Shown piece by piece: positions 24,361-33,543 of a stretch of 38,204 bases of DNA. The stretch spans positions 1 to 38,204 of the forward strand of contig DXWI01000020.1 in assembly GCA_019416935.1 (NCBI GenBank), written 5' to 3'. Origin of the DNA: Clostridiales bacterium (GTDB taxonomy: Bacteria; Bacillota; Clostridia; Christensenellales; CAG-138). The notes beneath the pieces are model-generated. The model ran no database searches. It was not told the DNA's origin and saw only the letters and a program-made list of their open reading frames with translations. The translations under genes were made by a program, and so were the position numbers. The first letter of the stretch is position 1; each line of letters begins with the position of its first letter.

Positions 24361-26040
24361 TCAGCCTTGTTTCTCGTCCGTGCCGTCCTTCTTTATAAAC
24401 GTAACACTGATCGCGGTTCCTTCGCCGGGCTCGCTCTTCAAGTCGATCTTTGCGCCGTGATACATGGCCGCGTGCTTGACGATCGAAAGCCCGAGCCCCG
24501 TGCCGCCCGATTGCCTCGAATGGCTTTTGTCCACGCGATAGAACCGTTCAAACACTCTGGAGCGGTGTTCGGCCGGGATGCCGATACCCGTATCCCGCAC
24601 CTCGATTGCCGCGTGTCGGGCATCCTCCGTAATGACAATTTGTACCGATCCGTCCGCTACATTATACTTGATCGCGTTGTCGCAAAGGTTGAAAACGATC
24701 TCATAGATGAGCCTGCGCACGCCGTCAACAAACGCGTGCTTCCCGCTCACGGACAACCGCACCCCCTTCGTCTCCGCCGCCTCCCGCAGAGCGGACGCCG
24801 CCTCCTCCGCAACCGCGTACAGGTCCACCGGTTCAAACGCCGTTTGCAAGCCTTCGTCCAATTGGGACAGCCGGATGATATCCTCGATCAGCACAACCAG
24901 ACGCGTGGCCTCCTGATGAATATGGCCGATAAAGCGCGGCTGATCCTCCGGTTTTACCAGACCGTTTTCGATCAACTCGGCGCTGCCGATGATGGATTGC
25001 AGCGGCGTTTTGAGTTCATGCGAAACATTGGCCGTGAACTCCCTGCGGCTTCGCTCCGCATTCGCCTGCTCGGTTACGTCAAACGCGAGCAGCACTTCGC
25101 CCACGACACTGCCGCCGGACTCCATGCGGCTGACATCGAACTGGTACTCCCGTCCGTTCTGTTCCGCGCGGAATTCGCTGTGCCCCTCATCCATTGCGCG
25201 GCGAAGGGCCACGCTCATATCGTGATCGCGGTCGACCGACAGAAAATCCTGTCCAACGCAGGAAGCATCCGCACCGAACAGTCGCTGCGCCGCCGGATTG
25301 ATGCTCAGCACCATTCCCCTGCTGTCGAGCAGCACGAGCCCCTCCTTCATGCCGGCGGTCGTCTGCGTAAACTCATCCGTCTTCTGTTCGAGCGTCCGGA
25401 GCTGCTCTCTAATCTGCTGATGCTGCCGGTTGATCCGGTTCAGCAGCGGCGAGAGCTCCTCATAGGCCTCATTGTCCAGCGGCCTCTCCAGATCGATACG
25501 GTTGAGCGGATCAACGATGCGCTTTGCCATCCGCCGCGCAAACACCGCAGACAGGATGATGGCGGCAAGCGCAACCACCGCGATCGGCTGCGCCATGCCG
25601 AGGACGACGGTCAGCACCGTGGCCTGGCTGATAGAGATACGCAGGATCGAGCCGTTGGACAGCGCGGTTGCGTAATACAGCGTTTTCTCCGTCAGCGTAG
25701 CGGAATAGCGCGCGCTCTCACCGGCCCCCGTTTCCAGTGCCTGCCGGATCTCCTCACGGTCGGCATGATTCTCCATGCTGTCCGCAGCGACGCTGGTATC
25801 GGCCAGTACGCGGCCGTCTGCCGACACCAGAGTGAGGCGGTCGTCGCCCGCAGCCAAGCCCGACAGATAGTCCGCGCCATTCTGCTCAACCGCCCTTGCA
25901 GCAAGCGCCAGCTCCGTTTTCAGCTGCTTTTCCTGCAAGCCGGTAGCAAAGTCAAACATCACGCCCAAAATGACGATCAGGCTCGCCAACAGCGTCACCG
26001 CCGCTACCAGCAGGATGGAACGAAAGATCCTTCTGATCAT
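24361..26040 (-). CDS. phoR: Phosphate-responsive sensor histidine kinase PhoR
   Basis: A 559-aa membrane kinase: a transmembrane helix at about 8-30, an extracellular sensing region (about 30-160), a second helix, a HAMP-type linker, a PAS domain (about 215-320), HisKA with His341 in SHELKTPLQ, and HATPase with the N box NLCDNAIKYN and G boxes DTGIGIP and GTGLGLS. GGAGG precedes ATG 26040. The start overlaps the response-regulator stop by four bases. The pst context identifies it as the phosphate-starvation kinase. Confidence 0.93.
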   Translation of the reverse strand: MIRRIFRSILLVAAVTLLASLIVILGVMFDFATGLQEKQLKTELALAARAVEQNGADYLSGLAAGDDRLTLVSADGRVLADTSVAADSMENHADREEIRQALETGAGESARYSATLTEKTLYYATALSNGSILRISISQATVLTVVLGMAQPIAVVALAAIILSAVFARRMAKRIVDPLNRIDLERPLDNEAYEELSPLLNRINRQHQQIREQLRTLEQKTDEFTQTTAGMKEGLVLLDSRGMVLSINPAAQRLFGADASCVGQDFLSVDRDHDMSVALRRAMDEGHSEFRAEQNGREYQFDVSRMESGGSVVGEVLLAFDVTEQANAERSRREFTANVSHELKTPLQSIIGSAELIENGLVKPEDQPRFIGHIHQEATRLVVLIEDIIRLSQLDEGLQTAFEPVDLYAVAEEAASALREAAETKGVRLSVSGKHAFVDGVRRLIYEIVFNLCDNAIKYNVADGSVQIVITEDARHAAIEVRDTGIGIPAEHRSRVFERFYRVDKSHSRQSGGTGLGLSIVKHAAMYHGAKIDLKSEPGEGTAISVTFIKKDGTDEKQG

Positions 26041-26717
26041 GGTTTCACCTCCAAGCGGTACCCCACATTGCGAACGGTTTCGATCATCCGGCCATACGCG
26101 CCCAGCTTTTGCCGCAGCGTGCGGATATGCATATCCACCGTGCGCGTCTCGCCGCAATAATCCATGCCCCAAATATCGGAAAAGAGCTGATCCCTCGTAA
26201 ACGCCATGCCGGGATGGGACATGAACGTGCGGAGCAGTTCAAACTCCTTGAACGTGAGCTGGATTCTCTCTCCGTCCGCCCAAACGGTATGCGCATCGAG
26301 ATGGATGCTCAGCCCTCCCGCCTGCAGCATATTGACGGATTGCCGCGGAGCGCACCGGCGGAGAACCGCTTTCACGCGGGAGATCATCTCCATCATGCCG
26401 AAGGGCTTGACCAGATAATCGTCCGCGCCGATGTCGAGGCTCTGCACCTTATCGTACTCCATGCCCTTGGCCGTCGCCATCATGACGGGAATATCGTTCA
26501 GCTCGGCCGACGCCTTCATCCGCTTGAGAAGTTCCAGTCCGTCAACGCCCGGCAGCATCATATCCAGCATCACCAGTTCCGGCTTCTCCTTTTCCGTTTC
26601 CAGCGCATTCCAAAAGGAGAGTCCATCCGCAAAGCCTTTCGCTTCCAATCCCGCCGATTGCAGCGCATACACCTCGATATCGCGGATGCCCGTGTCGTCC
26701 TCCACACACCAGATCAT
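26037..26717 (-). CDS. phoP: Phosphate regulon response regulator PhoP/PhoB
   Basis: A 226-aa OmpR-type regulator: receiver domain with phosphoacceptor Asp52 (MLDMMLPG) and the conserved Lys in LVKPFG, then a winged-helix domain with FKEFELLRTF, TRDQLFSDIWG and VDMHIRTLRQKLG. GGGAGGAG precedes ATG 26717, which overlaps the phoU stop by four bases. The Pho-box array before pstS is its likely target. Confidence 0.93.
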   Translation of the reverse strand: MIWCVEDDTGIRDIEVYALQSAGLEAKGFADGLSFWNALETEKEKPELVMLDMMLPGVDGLELLKRMKASAELNDIPVMMATAKGMEYDKVQSLDIGADDYLVKPFGMMEMISRVKAVLRRCAPRQSVNMLQAGGLSIHLDAHTVWADGERIQLTFKEFELLRTFMSHPGMAFTRDQLFSDIWGMDYCGETRTVDMHIRTLRQKLGAYGRMIETVRNVGYRLEVKP

Positions 26718-27364
26718 ACCGGCTCCTCCCTGTGCACGCCCGTAACGGAGAACACCACCCACGAAGCGATATTGACCGCGTGATCTCCGATCCGTTCAAA
26801 ATACTTGGCGATCATCAGCAGATCCAACGCATATTCACCATCATCCGGATTTTGGGCGATCATGCCGATGAGCGCGTGCTTGACCCGGTCGAAGCAGCGA
26901 TCCACCACATCGTCCTGTGCGATCACATTCTCCGCAAGCGCCGTGTCGCGCTTGACATAGGCATCCACACTGCCCGTGACCATCCGGCTGGCGGCAGCCG
27001 CCATCTGATCGATATCCACGCAGCCCGCAATGGTGCGGCCCTTGAGAAATCCAATGATCTCGGAGATATCCGCGGCCTGATCGCCGATGCGCTCCATGTC
27101 GGTGACCATTTTCAGCGCGGCGGAGATCTGCCGAAGATCGCGCGCGACCGGCTGTTGCTGCAGCAGCAGCTTCAAGCACATCGACTCGATGCGGCGCTCC
27201 ATCTGATCGATCTCTGCATCGATCTGCGAAACCCGCGCCGGCAGCGTTTGGTCTCCTTCCATCAGCGCTCTGGATGCGAGCGCAATCGCTTCCTCGCACA
27301 GCGCTCCCATTTCAATCAGTTCCCGGTTGAGAAGGGAGAGCTGCTCATCAAAACGGCTTCTCAT
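26714..27364 (-). CDS. phoU: Phosphate transport system regulator PhoU
   Basis: A 216-aa all-helical protein with two PhoU repeats, each with the metal-binding pattern: MERIGDQAADI in the first and FERIGDHAVNI in the second. PhoU links the Pst transporter to PhoR and dampens signalling when phosphate is plentiful. ATG 27364 shares a base with the pstB stop (TAATG), with GGGAGG upstream. Confidence 0.95.
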   Translation of the reverse strand: MRSRFDEQLSLLNRELIEMGALCEEAIALASRALMEGDQTLPARVSQIDAEIDQMERRIESMCLKLLLQQQPVARDLRQISAALKMVTDMERIGDQAADISEIIGFLKGRTIAGCVDIDQMAAAASRMVTGSVDAYVKRDTALAENVIAQDDVVDRCFDRVKHALIGMIAQNPDDGEYALDLLMIAKYFERIGDHAVNIASWVVFSVTGVHREEPV

Positions 27365-28119
27365 TAACCAAACCTCCCTGTGATGTAATCCTCGGTTCGT
27401 TTATCCTGCGGCTGAGCAAACAGCTGCTCCGTATCGCCGCACTCGATCAGCTCCCCCAGCAGGAAGAACGCCGTACGGTCGGAGATCCGCGCCGCCTGCT
27501 GCATGTTGTGCGTCACTATGATAATAGTGTACTTTTCTTTGAGCTGTATTGCAAGTTCTTCAATGCGGGATGTCGAAATCGGGTCAAGCGCGCTGGTGGG
27601 TTCGTCCATCAGCAGCACCTCCGGCTCCACCGCGAGCGCGCGCGCAATGCAGAGGCGCTGCTGCTGTCCGCCCGAAAGGCCCAAAGCGCTCTTTTTCAGC
27701 CGATCCTTGACTTCATCCCAAATGGCGGCGCTGCGCAGCGAATTCTCTACAATATCGTCCAGCTTTGCCCGATTTGTCACGCCGTGCGTGCGCGGGCCGT
27801 ACGCCACATTGTCATAGATGCTCATCGGAAACGGATTCGGCTTCTGGAACACCATGCCGACCGAGCGTCTGAGGGCGTTGACGTCCACGCCCGCGCCAAA
27901 GATATCCATCCCCTGATAACAGACGCTTCCGGTTACCCGCACGCCCGGGATCAGATCGTTCATCCGGTTGAGCGTCTTCAAGAATGTGGATTTTCCGCAG
28001 CCGGACGGACCGATCAGCGCGGTGATGCTCCTTTCAGGTATCCGGATATGGATGCGGTTCAGCGCCTGCGTGCCGCCGTACCAGAGGCACAAATCGTTGA
28101 CCGTAATGATGTCGCTCAT
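27364..28119 (-). CDS. pstB: Phosphate ABC transporter ATP-binding protein PstB
   Basis: A 251-aa ATPase. Walker A GPSGCGKST (37-45), the PstB-typical TLNRMNDLIPG after it, GMVFQKPNPFPMSIYDNVAYGPR, signature LSGGQQQR, and Walker B VLLMDEP. AAGGAG precedes ATG 28119, which overlaps the pstA stop by four bases; the longer frame upstream is in pstA and not translated. Confidence 0.97.
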   Translation of the reverse strand: MSDIITVNDLCLWYGGTQALNRIHIRIPERSITALIGPSGCGKSTFLKTLNRMNDLIPGVRVTGSVCYQGMDIFGAGVDVNALRRSVGMVFQKPNPFPMSIYDNVAYGPRTHGVTNRAKLDDIVENSLRSAAIWDEVKDRLKKSALGLSGGQQQRLCIARALAVEPEVLLMDEPTSALDPISTSRIEELAIQLKEKYTIIIVTHNMQQAARISDRTAFFLLGELIECGDTEQLFAQPQDKRTEDYITGRFG

Positions 28120-28979
28120 AGACTTCTCCTTTTCTTGTAATATTGTCCGACCAATGTGGAGGCAAGGTTCACAAGCAGCGTCAGCAGCATCAGAATGGCC
28201 GCAATTGCAAACGCGACGCCGAACTCGCCCGCCTCCTTTGCATAGAAATACAGCGCGACGGTCAGCGTGGCGCCCGCGCTGTTCAGACCTGAGAAAAAGC
28301 CGTTGAGCGCGTGCGCAAAGCCCGCCGTGAACAGCAGCGCCGCCGATTCGCCGAGAATCCGGCCCACCGCCAGAATGCAGCCGGTGATCACGCCGTCCAC
28401 GCAACCGGGCAGCACAACGGTTCGGATCACCCGCCATTTACCCGCGCCCAGACCGAACGCCCCCTCCCGGTAGCTCTGCGGGACGGTCTTGAGGCTCTCC
28501 TCCGTCGTGCGCATGATGGTCGGAAGGTTCATGATAACCAGTGTCAGCGCGCCCGCCAGCAGAGAGGTCTGCATATTCAGGAACTGGCAGAAGAACAGCA
28601 TGCCCACAAGGCCGTAAATGATGGAGGGAATGCCGGAGAGCGTCTCCGCTGCATACTCAATCATCGCCACCAGCTTTTTATTGGCGGCATATTCCGTCAG
28701 ATAGATCGCCGAACCGACGCCCAACGGCAGCACGATGAGCAGCGTGGCGATAACGATATAGACCGTGTTCAACAGATCCGGCAGAATGCCGATGGTATTG
28801 GAAAGATAGCTCGGCTTGGTGCTCAGCAGTTCCCATGTGATATTGGGAATGCCCCGCGCCAGCACATAGACGATCAAAAACAGCACCAGCGCGCCGGTCA
28901 TCAGCGTGGCGAGCGCCATCAGTGTGCGCATGGCGACCGCATATGCTTTTCGCTTTCCGGAAACCGTGTTTTGCAGCAT
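28116..28979 (-). CDS. pstA: Phosphate ABC transporter permease PstA
   Basis: A 287-aa permease with six hydrophobic segments and the typical blocks GIPNITWELLSTKPS, TLSGIPSIIYGLVG and LGAGKWRVIRTVVLP. AAAGGAG precedes ATG 28979, two bases after the pstC stop. Works with PstC as the phosphate channel. Confidence 0.95.
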   Translation of the reverse strand: MLQNTVSGKRKAYAVAMRTLMALATLMTGALVLFLIVYVLARGIPNITWELLSTKPSYLSNTIGILPDLLNTVYIVIATLLIVLPLGVGSAIYLTEYAANKKLVAMIEYAAETLSGIPSIIYGLVGMLFFCQFLNMQTSLLAGALTLVIMNLPTIMRTTEESLKTVPQSYREGAFGLGAGKWRVIRTVVLPGCVDGVITGCILAVGRILGESAALLFTAGFAHALNGFFSGLNSAGATLTVALYFYAKEAGEFGVAFAIAAILMLLTLLVNLASTLVGQYYKKRRSL

Positions 28980-28981
28980 GT

Positions 28982-29851
28982 TTATTTCTCCTTTCCCCGC
29001 TTGAGGAAGAAGTTCAGCGTGGCGTTGATCAGCATGATAAACAGGAACAGCACCAGTGCGATCGAGAACAGTGCCTGTTGCTGCAGGCCGCTGGAATAGG
29101 ACATTTCGCTCGCTACTGCCGTTGTCAAAAAGCGAACGCTCTGAAACAGGGACGGCATGTTCGGCACGTTTCCCGAGACCATCATCACAGCCATCGCCTC
29201 CCCGAGCGCACGCCCCACGCCCAGTACGACCGCAGCCGCAATGCCGCTCCTGGCGGCCAGTGCGGATACGCGAAAGTAGGTTTCCACCGGCGTTGCGCCC
29301 AATGCCAGCGAGGCGTCCTCGTACTCCTTCGGTACCGCCTCCAGCGCCGTGACAGCCACCTTGATAATCGACGGCAGAATCATGATCGCCAGCACGATGA
29401 TCGCGGCGAGCAAACTCGCGCCGTCCGGCACGCCGAACGCCGATCGGATCGCCGGCACCAGTACGAGCATGCCGACCAACCCGTATACGACCGAAGGAAT
29501 GCCTGCCAGCAGGCTCACGGCGGACTCCATCCATACCTTCACCCTTGGCGGCGCAAGCTTTGCAAGATACACCGCGGTCAAAAACCCGATCGGGACGCCG
29601 AGCAAAACCGCGCCGGCCGTTCCGTACACGCTGGTCAGTATGAACGGCAGAATTCCATACGACGGCTGCGCGGCGGTCGATGCCCAAGTTTTGCCAAACA
29701 AAAACCGAAACAGGCCGATCTTATGGATGGCAGGCAGGCCGGAGATGACCAGATACACGGTGATCAGCAGGACACAGCCAACCGTCACAAGGCCCAGTAC
29801 CAGAAAAACGCCGTGAACAATATCCTCCAACAACCTCTTCTTATTCTTCAT
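28982..29851 (-). CDS. pstC: Phosphate ABC transporter permease PstC
   Basis: A 289-aa permease. The family blocks FLFGKTW, SLLAGIPSVVYGLVGMLVLVP and LGATPVETYFRVSALAARSGI are clear, with six predicted membrane segments. GGAAGGA precedes ATG 29851. It lies 66 bases after pstS, across a hairpin. Confidence 0.95.
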   Translation of the reverse strand: MKNKKRLLEDIVHGVFLVLGLVTVGCVLLITVYLVISGLPAIHKIGLFRFLFGKTWASTAAQPSYGILPFILTSVYGTAGAVLLGVPIGFLTAVYLAKLAPPRVKVWMESAVSLLAGIPSVVYGLVGMLVLVPAIRSAFGVPDGASLLAAIIVLAIMILPSIIKVAVTALEAVPKEYEDASLALGATPVETYFRVSALAARSGIAAAVVLGVGRALGEAMAVMMVSGNVPNMPSLFQSVRFLTTAVASEMSYSSGLQQQALFSIALVLFLFIMLINATLNFFLKRGKEK

Positions 29852-29867
29852 GCGTCAAATCCTTCCG

Positions 29868-29912
29868 CAAAAACGGTGCAGCGACCGTTTTGCGGCCGCC
29901 GCACCGTTTTTC
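29868..29912 (-). terminator. Partial terminator between pstS and pstC
   Basis: AAAACGGTGC (29901-29910 read on the minus strand) pairs with GCACCGTTTT (29870-29879), and the minus-strand side ends in TTTTT. Placed just after pstS, it would give more PstS than permease, the usual pst stoichiometry. Confidence 0.7.
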
Positions 29913-29917
29913 AGTCT

Positions 29918-30730
29918 TCAGTTCGCGGCTACCGCGCCGGCGGCCGAGATGATCTCAGCAGCTTCGGAGGAGGTCACATAGTCGAAGAACTTCTGCGCCG
30001 TTTCCGAAAGCGCTTTGTCAGCCTTGGTCACCAGCACGAAGGGGCGCTGTACCAGATAGCTGCCGTCCTTTACCGTCGCTTCCGAGGGTGCAACACCATT
30101 CACCTGCAGCGCCTTCACGCTGTCCTTGATCGAGGCCAGAGAGGCGTATCCGATTGCGTTCGGATTGGAGGCCACCGTTGTGATTACGTCGCCCGTGGCG
30201 GTGAGTTCCTGCCGATATTTGCAGAGATCCCCCGTCTTGGTGATGGATTCAAAGCCGTCTCTCGTGCCGCTGCCGGCCTCGCGCCCGATCAGAACGATCT
30301 CCGCGTCATTGCCGTTAACCTCCTGCCAGTTGGTGATCTCACCGGTGTACATTTTGGCAATCGTTTCAACCGACAGATCCGAAACCGGATTGTCCGGATG
30401 CACGATGATGGCGATGCCGTCGTAGGCGAGCACGGTTTCCACAAGGCCGTCAGCCTTTTCCGCATCCTTCAGGCTGCGGCTCGACAGACCGATGTCGCAC
30501 CGATCCTCCAGAACCGCCTTGATACCGGTGCCGGAGCCAGTCGGATTGTAGGTAAACGTTGCGCCGCTGTTCTTCTCTTCAAACGCTTCGCCCAGCGCGC
30601 CGATGACCTTCTCCATCGAGGTCGAGCCATCGGTAGCTACCGTACCCGTGGCATTGGAGGCGGTCGAGCAGCCGGTGAGCGCCGCCACGGCCAGCACGGC
30701 GGTCAGTACAAAACAAATCATTTTCTTCAT
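29918..30730 (-). CDS. pstS: Phosphate-binding lipoprotein PstS
   Basis: A 270-aa lipoprotein (signal peptide, lipobox ALTGC with Cys21) of the phosphate-binding family. Phosphate contact motifs DGSTSM, SGSGTGIKA, SSRSLK and REAGSGTR are visible. GAGGAAA precedes ATG 30730. First gene of the Pho operon. Confidence 0.96.
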   Translation of the reverse strand: MKKMICFVLTAVLAVAALTGCSTASNATGTVATDGSTSMEKVIGALGEAFEEKNSGATFTYNPTGSGTGIKAVLEDRCDIGLSSRSLKDAEKADGLVETVLAYDGIAIIVHPDNPVSDLSVETIAKMYTGEITNWQEVNGNDAEIVLIGREAGSGTRDGFESITKTGDLCKYRQELTATGDVITTVASNPNAIGYASLASIKDSVKALQVNGVAPSEATVKDGSYLVQRPFVLVTKADKALSETAQKFFDYVTSSEAAEIISAAGAVAAN

Positions 30731-30770
30731 CTTTTATTTCCTCACTTTCTTCTCATCACTTACAGAAATG

Positions 30771-30825
30771 ATGATACGCCCGCTCTGTAAAATCAAAAAG
30801 TGGCCTTTTGTAAAATCCGTGTAAA
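30771..30825 (-). promoter_or_regulatory. Pho-box array and promoter of pstS
   Basis: On the minus strand the hexamer TTTACA occurs at 30825-30820 and 30814-30809, 11 bases apart, and again at 30791-30786, about two further 11-base steps on. This is the direct-repeat layout of PhoP binding sites in Gram-positive bacteria. TATCAT (30776-30771) is a plausible -10, with the last repeat in the -35 zone, as in activator-dependent promoters. Confidence 0.82.
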
Positions 30826-30852
30826 ACCGAAAACTGCCAAAACAGAGCAAAA

Positions 30853-30880
30853 CCCTTCCGCTTTTTTACAAACGGAAGGG
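30853..30880 (-). terminator. Terminator of the nagA operon
   Basis: CCCTTCCG and CGGAAGGG flank a 12-base loop; on the minus strand the stem is followed by TTTTG. It follows the nagA stop by about 50 bases and comes just before the pstS promoter. Confidence 0.82.
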
Positions 30881-30928
30881 CCTTTTGAAGTTCCTTCGAT
30901 GGAATTGGCCGTCACCGGCAGCGGCGCA

Positions 30929-32068
30929 TCAGTCCGTTGCGCCGTTCCCTGTCCATCCGGCTTTGGGAGCGACGGGAACGCCGTTGATGAACACGGCGTC
31001 GACGTTCAGATTCTCATCCAGAAGCACCAGATCCGCCGCCTTGCCCACCTGAATGCTGCCGATATCCCTGGCGCCAATGGCCAGCGCGGGCGCCGTGGAC
31101 GACGCATAGATCGCCGTCTCCAGCGGCAGACCAAAGCGCACGGCATTTTGTACGGCGTGGGCGATGGAGATACAGGAGCCAGCCAGCGTGCCGTCGAGCA
31201 GCGTTGCCTTTCGATCCCTGACAACGATCGGCTGACCGCCCAGCTCATACGTTCCGTCCGGCATGCCCGCGCAGCGCAGGGAATCGGATACCAGATTGAG
31301 CTTATCGCCGAACATTCGGCTCGTCGCCCGTATGACGGACGGATGAATATGCAGTCCGTCACAAATGAGTTCCACGCTCGCGCCGCTGTCCATGGCCGCG
31401 CCGACCACGCCCGGGCTGCGGTGCAGCAGCGGCGGCATGCCGTTGAACAGGTGGGTCGCATGGCTGGCGCCGGCTTGAAAGGCAGCCATAGCCAAATCGT
31501 AATCGGCCGTGGTGTGTCCGATGGATACCGTGCAGCAGGCGGATACCTCCCGAATAAACGGGATCGCGCCATCCTCCTCCGGCGCCACCGTAACCAGTCG
31601 GACTCTGCCGCCGCTGGCCTCGTTGAGCCGGCGGAACAGCGCCGTGTCCGGCAAATGCAGGCTCTCCGCCGCCTGCGCGCCGCGCTTTGCGTGGGACAGG
31701 AAAGGCCCCTCCAGATGAACGCCCGCACATTTGGCGCCGCCGGCATCGGCAAAGCCCCGAACCGCCCGCATCGCGAGCAGAAGGGCGTTTTCCTTGAGCG
31801 TCATCGTCGTGGCCAGAAACGAGGTTACGCCCTGCGCCGCATAATAGGCCGAAAGCCGCAAAAGCCCCTCCGGCTTCCCATCGGAAAAGTCCTCGCCCAC
31901 GGCGCCGTGGGTATGGATGTCCACAAATCCCGGCACCACATACCGGCCGGCGGCGTCCATATCCACATCACCTCCCAGCTTGCCGATGGCGGTGATCCGG
32001 CTGTCAAATTCTATGTCCGCCTCCACAAAGGCCCTGCCCACGAACACCTTTGCATGTTGAATCCGCAT
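30929..32068 (-). CDS. nagA: N-acetylglucosamine-6-phosphate deacetylase
   Basis: A 379-aa amidohydrolase-fold enzyme that removes acetate from GlcNAc-6-phosphate. Metal and substrate motifs: DIHTHG (His52, His54), HLEGPF, GHTTAD, THLFNGM and the catalytic Asp in LVSDSL. A GKAADLVLLD C-terminus is typical. AAGGAGG precedes ATG 32068, ten bases after the ROK stop. NagB, the following enzyme, is not in the window. Confidence 0.95.
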   Translation of the reverse strand: MRIQHAKVFVGRAFVEADIEFDSRITAIGKLGGDVDMDAAGRYVVPGFVDIHTHGAVGEDFSDGKPEGLLRLSAYYAAQGVTSFLATTMTLKENALLLAMRAVRGFADAGGAKCAGVHLEGPFLSHAKRGAQAAESLHLPDTALFRRLNEASGGRVRLVTVAPEEDGAIPFIREVSACCTVSIGHTTADYDLAMAAFQAGASHATHLFNGMPPLLHRSPGVVGAAMDSGASVELICDGLHIHPSVIRATSRMFGDKLNLVSDSLRCAGMPDGTYELGGQPIVVRDRKATLLDGTLAGSCISIAHAVQNAVRFGLPLETAIYASSTAPALAIGARDIGSIQVGKAADLVLLDENLNVDAVFINGVPVAPKAGWTGNGATD

Positions 32069-32078
32069 GCGTTCCTCC

Positions 32079-33458
32079 TTATCCGAGCGCCGGCAGTCCG
32101 GCGGCGGCCATCGACTGACCGACGCGGCGGAAGCGGTCATCCGGCAGCCGCAGCTCGATCTTTCCGTCAAGCTCCGGGTATTCATCCCCGAGCACCAACC
32201 GCGCCTTGTCAAGAATGATATCGCCGCCCTGACCGCTCATCACGCGGCCAAGCAGCAGAACATAGCGGTATCCGTACAGCTCATAATAATACGCCAACGT
32301 ATGGCCGAGATAAACGCCAATCGAGCGATAGATATCGGCAGCCCGCGCGTCCCCCTGTTCCATCAGGCGCTGCACCGTCTTCAGCTTCTCGGCGGGGCTC
32401 AGCGACTGCGGCAGTTCGATGCCCGCGCGCGGGGCCAGTTTGATCACGCCGTCCTGAGAGAAATACTGGACGCCGCAGCCGATATCGCCGCTCCACGCAT
32501 CCCGTCCCGCTTGCGGGTTGACGTCCACCGGTACAAAGGCCAGCTCGTTGAGCCAGCCGGTAATCCTTCTCTCAGCGTCCACAAAGCCGACCGCCTCACT
32601 GGTGCCCATGGCGATGCCCAGCACGTTCCCGGCGCCGATGCTCATGGCGCCGGCAAGCGCCGTCACATCTCCGTCGTTGATCACACACATCGGAATGGGG
32701 CCAAAGCAATCGCGCACGGCGCGGATATAGATGTCCTTCACCTTCTGCTCAAACAATTCCTTCGGCACTTTGACAAACAGCGACGCGCTCATGGTTTGAT
32801 CCTGAATGTAAATGCCCGCCGAGGAGACGCCCACCGCATCCACCCGCGGCAGATGCTTCGCCGCCGACCGAAGCGCGGCTACAATCCCGTCGTAATGATA
32901 GTCCGGGTCGGAATGGGTCTTCGGAAACCATACGACCTCCTCGGAATAAACCGTCTCTCCATCGATGGCAGCCGAGACCTTGCGGTCGGAACCGCCCGCA
33001 TCAAAACCGATCCGGCAGCCCTCCAGGTGTCCGCCGATGGCCTTTGCATCCGTTCGGGTTTCCGGCACGCAGTCGGTGAAACGCACCGTGACATCCTGCC
33101 CAAACACCCTCGCCATAAAGCTGCTGTCGAAGGCTTGCCGCCCCGAGGCGCTGAACGCCTCGCATAAATACCGGTATATACCCTCGTCGCCGCTGATGTG
33201 GATGCGGTTGCCGCCCTTCATCCAGAGCATCGTCTTTACCAGCCGGTTGATATAATAGCAATCCGCCGCATACCGCTCTTTGGTACCGTGAATAAACGTG
33301 TGGTATGCCGCCACCTGCCCGTCCGTGCGCTCCACCGCCACGGAAACCGGTTTGTCTGCCGTGGCCAAAAACGCCCGGTTATAGCGAAGAATCGGATAAA
33401 AATCCGGATCCAAAACCGGTCTGTGCCGCAAGCTGCATTCCATTCCGTAAAGCTCCAT
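32079..33458 (-). CDS. ROK-family protein (sugar kinase-like)
   Basis: A 459-aa protein with an N-terminal region of about 145 residues that I do not recognise, then an ASKHA fold of the ROK type: phosphate-1 loop FDAGGSDRKV, the VGVSSAGI strand, catalytic-type INDGDVTALAG and phosphate-2 loop GMGTSEAVGF-like. The canonical ROK zinc motif (GHxxxx..CxCGxxGC) is not present, so it is a divergent member or another BadF/ROK-like kinase. GGGGAG precedes ATG 33458. Next to nagA it may phosphorylate an amino sugar. Confidence 0.78.
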   Translation of the reverse strand: MELYGMECSLRHRPVLDPDFYPILRYNRAFLATADKPVSVAVERTDGQVAAYHTFIHGTKERYAADCYYINRLVKTMLWMKGGNRIHISGDEGIYRYLCEAFSASGRQAFDSSFMARVFGQDVTVRFTDCVPETRTDAKAIGGHLEGCRIGFDAGGSDRKVSAAIDGETVYSEEVVWFPKTHSDPDYHYDGIVAALRSAAKHLPRVDAVGVSSAGIYIQDQTMSASLFVKVPKELFEQKVKDIYIRAVRDCFGPIPMCVINDGDVTALAGAMSIGAGNVLGIAMGTSEAVGFVDAERRITGWLNELAFVPVDVNPQAGRDAWSGDIGCGVQYFSQDGVIKLAPRAGIELPQSLSPAEKLKTVQRLMEQGDARAADIYRSIGVYLGHTLAYYYELYGYRYVLLLGRVMSGQGGDIILDKARLVLGDEYPELDGKIELRLPDDRFRRVGQSMAAAGLPALG

Positions 33459-33543
33459 CTGTTCTCTCCCCTCCCCCGCTCTCACAAATCAATGCCGCCG
33501 GCCAACAGACGCGGCGGCGGCACCATCCGGCAAGGAAATGATT

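Noticed and set aside
24091..26160. Long plus-strand open frame of 689 codons opposite phoR
   Set aside because: It is the antisense shadow of a clear histidine kinase; no ribosome site or family resemblance. Long antisense frames are common at this GC content.
28922..30790. Plus-strand open frame of 622 codons opposite pstC and pstS
   Set aside because: Low-complexity Arg/His-rich translation, typical of an antisense shadow over real pst genes.
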